Source: Echeneis naucrates
Taxonomy: Eukaryota; Chordata; Actinopteri; Carangiformes; Echeneidae
Reading direction: 5' to 3'
Assembly (NCBI RefSeq): GCF_900963305.1
Contig: NC_042519.1
Location: 19,272,391-19,336,390 of the forward strand
Length of the DNA stretch: 64,000 bases
The notes under the pieces are model-generated. The model searched no databases and was not told the DNA's origin. It worked only from the letters and a program-made list of their open reading frames with translations. Within the stretch, counting starts at the first letter, position 1, and every line of letters starts with the position of its first letter. The position numbers and the translations under genes were made by a program. This document shows positions 52,358 through 64,000 of the stretch, one piece after another.

Positions 52358-52363
52358 AATAAA
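52358..52363 (+). terminator. plpp1: poly(A) signal AATAAA of the plpp1-like gene
   Basis: Hexamer 805 bp after the stop codon, in a gene-free AT-rich stretch. The earlier AATAAA at about 51994 is an alternative. Confidence 0.5.
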
Positions 52364-52379
52364 GTGAGCGCCATTTTGC

Positions 52380-54620
52380 TACTTTGGTACAAATGAGACA
52401 AATCATTACTGTGTGTTATGTCTGCAGAAACCACAAGATGCATCAAATGTGAGTGAATGCTGCAGATTTCTCCTCAAGACTCATTTGCTGCAGTAGAATA
52501 GCTGATTTGTCTTTTCCTGGTAAATACTGAGACAGCACAGTCAGTTATTTGGGCAAGGAAGAGAAACCCAAGCATGTGAATCTGAAATTAGATTGCCTCA
52601 GCAATGCAGACCCGACAGAAAGGTTCTCCAAACAAAACAGCACTTTCAGTAGATCATTCTTTGTTTGCACAAGCAGGCCTCAGAAATCCAGAGCATTAAC
52701 ACCGCTCAGCTCGTCAGTGGAAAATCTGGATTTTTTTTTTTACTACTCTTTAGGTTTGTATGACCATCAAGCTGCATTTAAATCTTATCAGTTATTGGAA
52801 TTATTGGAATTAATTTCAGCTTGAAAATGAAGCACAAACCGCCCAAACCAAAACAAAGTATCCTTCCTGCTAGTTATACTTCATTTCAGTTCCTGTTTGA
52901 GATTCAGACTAACAGGAAATTCACAGATACTATCTCTCATACAATAGCATCTATTTAGGGATGTGATACATTTGGGAAATTCCTTCAGAGAAGCTTCTCA
53001 GTCTTTTTATTTAATAAAATCTGTTGACCCTATTGAGCTGTTAACTATAACAGCGTTTTTCCATTCAAGAAATATTCATAGTTTCCTCTTCCAGCACAGC
53101 ACGGCTTTCTGAAGGCTTCATTTCCTGAAGCCTTTATATAAACCGCCTTCTGATGATTTACAGATCATTTCTGAAGTGGAGAATCAGCCTAGTAGGAAAA
53201 AATAATAAAAAAATACCAAATCACGATTCAATATCTGTTTGGTCTGTGAAAAGCTGCTCAGTTTTTCCCAATCATGTTACGCATTGCTCCACAAAGCTTT
53301 CTCTTGTTGTCACACTGACCTTGACAATAGTTCTTACTGTGAGCAGCTCCATTCAGTCCATCACATGACATTCTTTATCTTGCCAAGCAGTGAAGCAGCG
53401 ACTCAGAGTGCGCTGTGCAATGACAGCTTTGAGCAATACTGAAATAATTGTTGCCTTTCGCCTATTTAACTTTCTCAGCAGTTGTGTTTTACTCATTTCT
53501 CTTGAGAGAATGACTCTTCAAAGAAAACGCACTTTCATCTAAGGTAGCCTACCTATTTTTGCTACTGCAAATCAAATAATAATATAATAAAATTATGTAA
53601 TAAGATTAAAATGCTTTTCATACTAACTTTCAATTTGATCATTGTGGTTCCAATGAGAATATAAAAAGCCTCATGTTGACAATCTGATCTAGTGGCTCAT
53701 TCTGGTCATCACAAATCTAAAACTGGCAAGAAAGGGATTTAATGTTGATGTGGGATGAAACAAATAGGAGGTACTTCACCTTCTGGTGCTCTCCACTAAG
53801 AACCATTATCATTAACGCACAGTGTATCCACCTGCTGGACAAGGAAGGAATGAAGGCCTCACAGGTTCATCTGTTCAGTGCATGCTCTGCCTGCAGGCTT
53901 AAGATCTTAGTTATATTTGATTGACGAGAAAATGTATTGGGAACTTTTGATTGCTGATTCATTATAGTTTTCAAGCAGAATGAAACATTCTGGTTCTAGC
54001 GTTTAAAATAAGAAAAAAACCCCCAACAAATTTAAACAAGGAAACTTCAAGGTTCTTATTTTACTTCAATCAATTTGAAAAAAAAAAAAAAAAACATTAG
54101 TTGCAATGTGAAAGAAATTCAATATCCTTTTTTGCAGAATAAGCCAAGAGCCAAAGTATAAAGAGGAAAAAGATGCTTTTTAAGCTATGGACTGAAATAT
54201 AGATTAAAACAGAAGTTCTTGGGTTAAAACATAAGACATGACAATATAAGAGATGTGATGTGTGACAAGTCCACTGAATTTATTACCATGGTATCAAACA
54301 TCATCTCAACTATAGTTGAGAAACTTATACTACACTCTTTCCATACTCTGAAACCAGTGAAGAACAGACACCCTGAGCCTGTCTAAAGCCAATTTCACCT
54401 TCTTTCACATAATGCTTGAATTAACTCACAGTTAGGAGGCAAGTGCTGTATGTGCATTGTTACACATAAGCTTTCTGTATATTTAAACACTCACACAAAA
54501 AAAAAAAAAAAAAGCATTTGATGTTTAAATAAAAGTTGTTTATCCACCATCTGCGCCTCAGCTCTAAACGAGACACTAAACTTAACTGCAGCTAAGCACA
54601 ATCAGGATTTTACAGCACCG
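52380..54620. other. intergenic, between plpp1-like 3' end and atp5f1a 3' end
   Basis: 2.2 kb of AT-rich sequence with A runs at 54079-54094 and 54499-54513. No gene, RNA or named repeat was recognised; the short frames lack any recognisable domain. Confidence 0.6.
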
Positions 54621-54634
54621 TAGGGTTGTAAAAC

Positions 54635-54640
54635 TTTATT
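54635..54640 (-). terminator. atp5f1a: poly(A) signal AATAAA (minus strand) of atp5f1a
   Basis: TTTATT on the plus strand, about 110 bp past the atp5f1a stop. It gives a short 3' UTR as usual for this gene. Confidence 0.7.
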
Positions 54641-54748
54641 TGGAGAAATCTGTACATGGAGGTTTTGGCCTTCAGTGTGTTCACATATATAAGCATTATT
54701 GGGGACACAAATGGGTAGCTCACTGAAGAACAAGAGAAGTGCTATCCA

Positions 54749-58690
<3,942 letters not shown>

Positions 58691-59107
58691 TTTGTCGGGT
58701 TGCTAATGACCTGTCCTCCACCGCTGCCCGTGGGTGAATGTAATGGCTGAATGAACTCTTCTTCTATTTATCCGCCGCTCGTGTCGCGTTTCCTGCTATC
58801 GGACTCAACTGCACCACCTACCGACAGGAAGACGACACTGGTGCCATACGTTTATATTATGGACTGCAATGATTTTTTATCACAACTTCTCAAATGTTAA
58901 AAAGTATTCATGAAACGTCCTGACTTGAAAAATGTTTAAAACTGTTCTTGACCTTTGAGTGAGCACTTTAATTGAAATTGAATTTTTAAGACATACATAT
59001 AAACTATATGTCTTCTACATATGTATGTGATAGAGTCTATTACATAAATACATAGAAGACATCTATTAAATACATGATAGATAAGTTCACTATATGACTC
59101 ATATATG

Positions 59108-59240
59108 AGGGTGGCAGGATGGCATGGTGGTGAGTGTTGTTGCCTCACCTTGCAGCAAAAAAGATTCTGGGTTCAATTCCCTGGTATACGCATGTTTAGG
59201 TTAACTGGTGACTCCAGTGACCCCGACGGATAAGTGGCAT
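59108..59240 (+). repeat. degraded teleost interspersed repeat with tRNA-like box
   Basis: The plus-strand series GGTGGCAGGATGGCATGGTG, GTTGTTGCCTCACC, TTCTGGGTTCAATTCCC (B-box-like) and TTTAGGTTAACTGGTGACTC matches a repeat very common in fish. It is internally shortened. A second fragment of the same type follows at 59346-59414. Confidence 0.6.
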
Positions 59241-59345
59241 AATTAATGAGATGAGAGCTTATATAAGATGTTCAGTGATAAAAATATACAAACATTTCTT
59301 CATTTGGCAGACACTTTTCTGCAACACTAGAGCTGCACTGCTGCC

Positions 59346-59414
59346 CAGGACCTTTCCACGTAGAGCTTGCAAGTTCTCCCCATGTGCTCCACTTTCCTGT
59401 CCAAAGACCTGCAT
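59346..59414 (+). repeat. second fragment of the same interspersed repeat
   Basis: CAGGACCTTTCCACGTAGAG, GCAAGTTCTCCCCATGTGCT and GTCCAAAGACCTGCAT correspond to the central part of the element that is missing from 59108-59240. The two fragments could be one copy split by about 100 bp of other sequence. Confidence 0.55.
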
Positions 59415-59419
59415 AATGA

Positions 59420-60640
59420 TATGATATGATTCTTTATGAAAATTATGATTGAAGATGACTGGCTAATGTTTGCTAATGTCTTATAAGAAATGGATGCACT
59501 TAACATGCATTATTGATGTTACACTAACAATCATAACTGCAAACCTGAGGACAAACAAGAAAATGCAAACATCTAAGTTCTTATCAAGGGTTGGGCAGCC
59601 CCACACTTTGAGAACCTCGAGCTTACATAATAAAAATAAAAATGTACAAACTTTCTAATGTCAACATTTCACATTCACTGTATTGTTCTTTATGTTTTGT
59701 AGGCTACTGCTTTAAATTCTACATGTACATACACAGTTAGTCAAACACACTGTGTAATTACAAATGGTTATACAATCAATAAGTTTGTAGTTGGCAATAC
59801 AGATAAAATGTTTATGAATGGATTTTTGTCCATGGCAACTTTTTCAGAAGTGCTCACACAGTGAGACATCTGGCAATTTAAAAAACTGGCTAAAGAGACA
59901 AAAAATGAAAAGAGATCATTATTTCTGAATTGGGATTAAAAGGCACCATTAACTGTGTGACCAAAATCAGCTTTTTTCTTCTTAATTTACCAGAGTCAAA
60001 ATGGATACCACCATTTGGAAGGTGTTTTCTAAGTTGAAAAACACAGAACAAGCAGTTTGAAATGAATTAATGTTTTTGGTAGATTTTTTCCTCACTGGAT
60101 TCAAGGTCATCAACTGTACAGAAACCTGAGACATACTTGTGAGTTGTAATGCAGATGATTTGGAAAAAATATATTGTTTTATTTCTGAAGACTTGTAAAT
60201 CCCATATTCACTGTATAATACATATAAATGTGAATGGACTGACAAAATGTTTTCAACACTTCACTAATTCAATCTCTTCAAACATTCATCAAAAAAAAAA
60301 GATTTACATCATAACTGTGGATGATAATTACGAACTATAATATATATTTGGCAACATAAGGTTACCATCATTGATGGCTATAATTCACAACCAACAATTT
60401 GATTCCTACAAGTTTATTTATTTATTATTATTATTATTTTATTTATTTTTTTTTTACAGTTTTTCAACCTTCATCTTTATGTCATTTAATTTAATTATGT
60501 GAAGCTGCTCCTGCTCTTTGAAACTCTTTTGACCTCTTAGGCGCTTCTCATTTTGACTTTCTAAAGCAAAAAAAAAAAAAAAAAAATAAATAAAAACAAC
60601 TTAATTTATAACTACGTGAGTTTAATTTCATCTTAGCTTC
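59420..60640. other. intergenic between atp5f1a and rnf165
   Basis: AT-rich sequence with a TTTA/TTA-rich stretch at 60414-60455 and an A run at 60569-60586. No gene was recognised. Confidence 0.6.
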
Positions 60641-60678
60641 CTCAGATCGGGTTTGTTCCGCCGCAACATCGCCCTCTT

Positions 60679-60831
60679 TTGCCCCGGACATCAAATGACA
60701 TGTCTGCTTTTGTCAACGACAACCAGGCGAGTCAGACAGTCGATCCGTGCGGTTTGCCCGTGGTGCTAGTCAGCCATCCATCCAGCCAGCCAGCCGGCCA
60801 GCCAGCCAGCCAGCAACAACAACAAAAACAA

Positions 60832-60870
<39 letters not shown>

Positions 60871-60965
60871 CCAGCCGCCTGAATGTAGATCCGCATGGGC
60901 TGCTACTACCCGGTCTCTCCGAACAACCCAGCGGAATCATAAGAAGGATCCCAGGATGGTGTTAG
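60679..60965 (+). promoter_or_regulatory. rnf165: possible upstream ORFs in the rnf165 5' leader
   Basis: Two ATG-started frames precede the rnf165 start. One runs 60679-60882 (67 codons, reading Ser-Gln-Pro repeats then poly-Gln). The other runs 60747-60965 (72 codons, reading poly-Thr over the same repeat) and overlaps the rnf165 ATG at 60956 in a different frame. The underlying DNA is CAGC/CCAG repeats at 60782-60814 and CAA repeats at 60812-60870. Their presence in mRNA depends on the start site, which is unknown. Confidence 0.35.
60782..60870 (+). repeat. compound (CAGC)n-(CAA)n microsatellite
   Basis: CCAGCCAGC-type units pass into about eighteen CAA/AAC units with two AAAAC interruptions, in the probable 5' leader of rnf165. 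Confidence 0.9.
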
Positions 60966-61016
60966 TGCATGTCGGATATCTGGTTCTTCCCGTATTCGGC
61001 TCAGTCAGAAACAGAG
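60956..61016 (+). CDS. rnf165: RING finger protein 165 (ARK2C), first coding exon only
   Basis: A nuclear RING-H2 E3 ligase of the Arkadia family; ARK2C enhances BMP-Smad signalling in motor-axon growth. Only the first coding exon is present. It encodes MVLVHVGYLVLPVFGSVRNR plus the first base of a Gly codon, and ends at AACAGAG/GTAC. These 20 residues are the distinctive N-terminus I recall for vertebrate RNF165, and the position next to atp5f1a agrees with human 18q21. The remaining exons, including the RING, lie beyond the window. The following 3 kb contain no further recognisable exon. The identification rests on a short but very characteristic sequence plus synteny. Confidence 0.85.
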
Positions 61017-61129
61017 GTACGGTATGAATATCCACATCGATCCAAAAAAACAAAAAAAACAAAAACAAAACAAAACAAAAAAAAAAAACATGTGCCCTGT
61101 TTATCTTAATATTCACTGCAGCTGTTTTG

Positions 61130-61181
61130 GCTAGCTAGCCGGAGCTTAGCCGCCGGGCTAGCTCGCGTTAGCTAGCTTAAC
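61130..61181. repeat. GCTAGC-motif cluster near rnf165 exon 1
   Basis: GGCTAGCTAGCC, GGGCTAGCTCGC and GTTAGCTAGC in a CpG-rich stretch just inside rnf165 intron 1, like the clusters in atp5f1a intron 1. Confidence 0.6.
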
Positions 61182-61938
61182 GATAATAATAACGATCATA
61201 ATAAACGCTCAAATTATCCGCCAAACGCGATATTAAATCTTTTTCCTCTCCTTATGTTTTACTTAATATGAACCACTGAATAATCTAGTCTACCGCATAT
61301 ATATTTATATATATAATTTTTTTTAAACAATTGCCTGCCGCTTGAAGATAAGCTAACTGGCTCCTTTTTTGGCTCTGGCTATATCTTGGAACGGAAGCGT
61401 TTCTCACAAAGGATTACACACGGACGGGGCGTGCGGTCAAAAACCACAATCCCTGCATTAGACGGTGGCTGTGAACGTGAGGTACATTTTATTGGTGTGA
61501 TTTGTAATTCAGTGAGAGTACGATGCATTGTTACCCCCCCCCTCCCCAAAAAAAAAAAAAAACCTCTACAATACGGCGCTATTCTGTATTTGCACTGTAA
61601 AAATACCGCAAAATAGACGTAGCCTCTCCAGCCAGTCAGCTTATCTGAGCCTGGATGATGTCATTTGAAGATCATCTGCTTCAGCTAGCACTCGCTTTTA
61701 AAAAAGATATATATACATATATATTATTATTTCTTATCTCCCCCACCGTGATTTTCACTAATTATTATCCGTGTCAATCGGCCAACAGTCTAATTGATAG
61801 TTGGACAATTGCCCGGCGATCGTGGACTTTGGAGCCATCAATACATCAGTCACCCCCCCCTTTTTTTTATGTTATTTTATTTTATTTTATTTGCTAATTG
61901 GCAATTCAGCAGCTGCTTGGTTGAAGCTGCCGAATTGC

Positions 61939-61967
61939 AAAGAAAGAAAGAAAGAAAGAAAGAAAGC
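61939..61967 (+). repeat. (AAAG)n microsatellite
   Basis: About seven AAAG units in rnf165 intron 1. Confidence 0.9.
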
Positions 61968-63459
61968 AAGCAATACAGACCGGAGTGTGCGGTCACACTT
62001 TAATGATGATAAAGCTACAGTGTAATATAATTTCATAACAGTGGCATCAGTGATTTCATTGTGCTTTTATTTCTGTTCTTATTTCCCTGTTTCATAGTAT
62101 GGAGGCTGGCTCTACATTCTGCATTTATCAGATCTTTGTCGTCCCCCCCATTGTGTAGCTAATGATCATCTGCTGCTGTGTGGTGTGGCGTGGCCTCTGC
62201 CTGTTCTCTGCATTTAGCTGTATTGTGAATCCCTTCTTCATTTCCTCTTTCCATCAGAAGACGACATTGGTATATAAAAATTAAAAAAAAAAAAAAAAAA
62301 AAAAGAGCACCCCCCCCCTTTTCCCAAGATGTATTCAGCCGTAGACTTTCCATGTTAAGCTGACTAAAACAATAGCTAACACCTAGACCAGAGCACCTTT
62401 TTGTCTTTTTTTCTGTCAAATTGCTGTAGCACTGAGTTTTAACATTTTAGCTCCTTTTTAGATATCAGTTGAATGTCATTGTGTACCTCCCATCCAGTCT
62501 TGATAGACAACATGCTGTAAATTCCTGTAAAGTGGATACATTTTGCATGATCTCAAACACTGCACTGCATTGTTGAACACCAGAATTTGGCTCATCTTCC
62601 TTCTCTTCACACAAGGTGCAATGTACGTGAACAAAATGACCTATAATTGATTTCTAAAAAAGCATGCAAAATTGAAACCACGTGCATGCCATTTTTATTG
62701 TGAAACTCAGCATTTCACCAAACGCTGTAACATGAACCCTCGAAATGACTGAAGGTACACTGCACCTGCACACAGCAACCTGCCATAACTGTCTCCATTT
62801 TCGTGTAATCCTTTTGTTCCCTTTGCAAATTTCAAGCTTTGAATCACACTGAATTGTCAGGGCTGTTTGGCCCATGATGGGCAAATGAAACCAAACATTT
62901 AAGTAAGCAAAACATGCTCACTGGTGGTTCATCACTTCCCAATTTTCCCCACTAACATAAGGCCAAAATGCTATCCATTTCACAGGGATGCCTATTTTTC
63001 CTGCACTGCTAAAGAGATCCTCTATTAGTAATAACGTCTTTATTGTTTGGTTGTGGTCTCTCTTTACCTTTTGTTCTGATAATAGTACTTTCAATGCATG
63101 GTCACATTTATGATTCATAATTTTTGGTTTTTGTTTTTCTACATTGACTAGTGAAAATCCAATGTAATCTTTCTGTAGTAAAGATGTACCCTGCTGTACT
63201 GGAATCATGTGCTGTAGCCAACACGTCTGCTCATTGGATGCCGCTTTTGTTCTTTTTAACCCTATATGGAGCATGGTGGGCCTTGCCTTCAGTCTATGTT
63301 GTTTATTTTTGTTGCATGGATTTATACTATTATTACAAACAAACAAGAAAGAAAACACCAATTCCACATATACTAATATTTTTCAATAAAGAATATAGTG
63401 TTTTTCCTAACCTTCAGTGTGCTTCTTGCTGATTTCCATTTATTGTCCTCCCTCTCCCT

Positions 63460-63530
63460 TGTCCCTACCTGCCCCCCCCCCCGCCCCCCTCCCCCCTTCC
63501 CCTCTCCACCCCCACCCACCTCCTCTCCCG
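63460..63530 (+). repeat. pyrimidine-only tract (C-rich)
   Basis: About 70 bases almost entirely C and T with a C13 run. The opposite strand is G-rich. It could form triplex or G-quadruplex structures. Confidence 0.8.
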
Positions 63531-64000
63531 CTGTGACAAAGATAGACGATTTCCACGCTTCCTCCATCACAGGGCCCGAATGAGTCTATCTGCTGTCATT
63601 CATGGTGATCGTTTTCACTGAGACGCTTGAAAATGCAGTGTGCTACTTAAAACTGTAGACTTGAGCTTTTGACCCAAAGCAGCAAGGTCATCTGCCAGCC
63701 TTCAACTACACTGACGACCTGCTAAGCTGAAAATACTGCGGGAAAGTCTTACTGCTTATCTTTCCTGGGTGTTTTTAAAATCATACTGCCTTTGTCAAGC
63801 GTACTCCTAGTAAATGCAATGTAGACGTTGCCTATTTCCTCATGATTTAAAGAAAAATGTCCTGTTTACATCAGAATTTGTCATGTTTTTTACACTGTCA
63901 AAGCAGATTTAACTGAAACCCTATGTTTTTTTTTTGTATCTTCTGTAAGAACTGAAAAAAAAAATCTAATCTCTAAACTGGCAGGATTCTCTAAAAATTC

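Larger units (their letters stand above)
61017..64000 (+). other. rnf165: rnf165 intron 1 (continues past the window)
   Basis: 3 kb with no further rnf165 exon recognised. It holds a GCTAGC-motif cluster (61130-61181), an (AAAG)n run (61939-61967), an A run (62283-62304) next to a C run, and a pyrimidine-only tract (about 63460-63530). Frames through these are low-complexity artefacts. Confidence 0.7.

Noticed and set aside
62918-63367. 149-codon minus-strand frame in rnf165 intron 1
   Set aside because: No recognisable domain and AT-rich composition; no supporting splice sites or homology that I can recall.

Overview
This is a vertebrate nuclear window, almost certainly from a ray-finned (teleost) fish. 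It carries eight spliced vertebrate orthologues with compact introns (about 70 bp to 6 kb), GT-AG junctions, abundant CA/GT, TTTA and homopolymer microsatellites, and decayed copies of interspersed repeats typical of fish genomes. I see no prokaryotic gene, retroviral element, intact transposon, CRISPR array, rRNA or tRNA gene. Exon boundaries were placed by hand from splice sites, reading frame and recalled family sequences. For every gene complete in the window the exon lengths add up to an open frame of the expected protein length.

Layout from left to right. mapkapk5 (+) enters from outside the window; its last eight coding exons end at 2930 and are followed by a long 3' UTR. It converges on ostf1 (-, 7964..14644). 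ostf1 is head-to-head with nmrk1 (+, 15384..18774) across a 739-bp divergent promoter holding a perfect NRF-1-type palindrome and a perfect CRE. ggh (+, 21101..24384) follows. rnf122 (+, 26141..37932) starts in a GC-rich promoter and has two large introns that make up most of 26-37 kb. Then come a chondroitin sulfate N-acetylgalactosaminyltransferase (csgalnact1-like, +, 42670..46109) and a lipid phosphate phosphatase (plpp1-like, +, 48040..51553). atp5f1a (-, 54749..58690) is divergent from the first coding exon of rnf165/ark2c (+, 60956..61016), whose first intron runs to the window end.

The genes do not form one pathway: stress kinase signalling, osteoclast/SH3-ankyrin scaffold, NAD salvage, folate polyglutamate hydrolysis, two RING-H2 ubiquitin ligases, chondroitin chain synthesis, lipid phosphate signalling and mitochondrial ATP synthesis. 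Their arrangement is informative as synteny. The ostf1/nmrk1 divergent pair and the atp5f1a/rnf165 neighbourhood match human 9q21 and 18q21, though haus1 and c18orf25 are missing between the latter two.

I found no convincing new biological system. The points most worth a second look are a 103-codon alternative frame overlapping the plpp1 start across a splice junction, CAA-repeat upstream ORFs at rnf165, a Gly-to-Leu change in the conserved GWGGED motif of the CSGALNACT enzyme, the NRF-1/CRE layout of the ostf1/nmrk1 promoter, and a diverged direct repeat of unknown origin near 25.2/25.5 kb.
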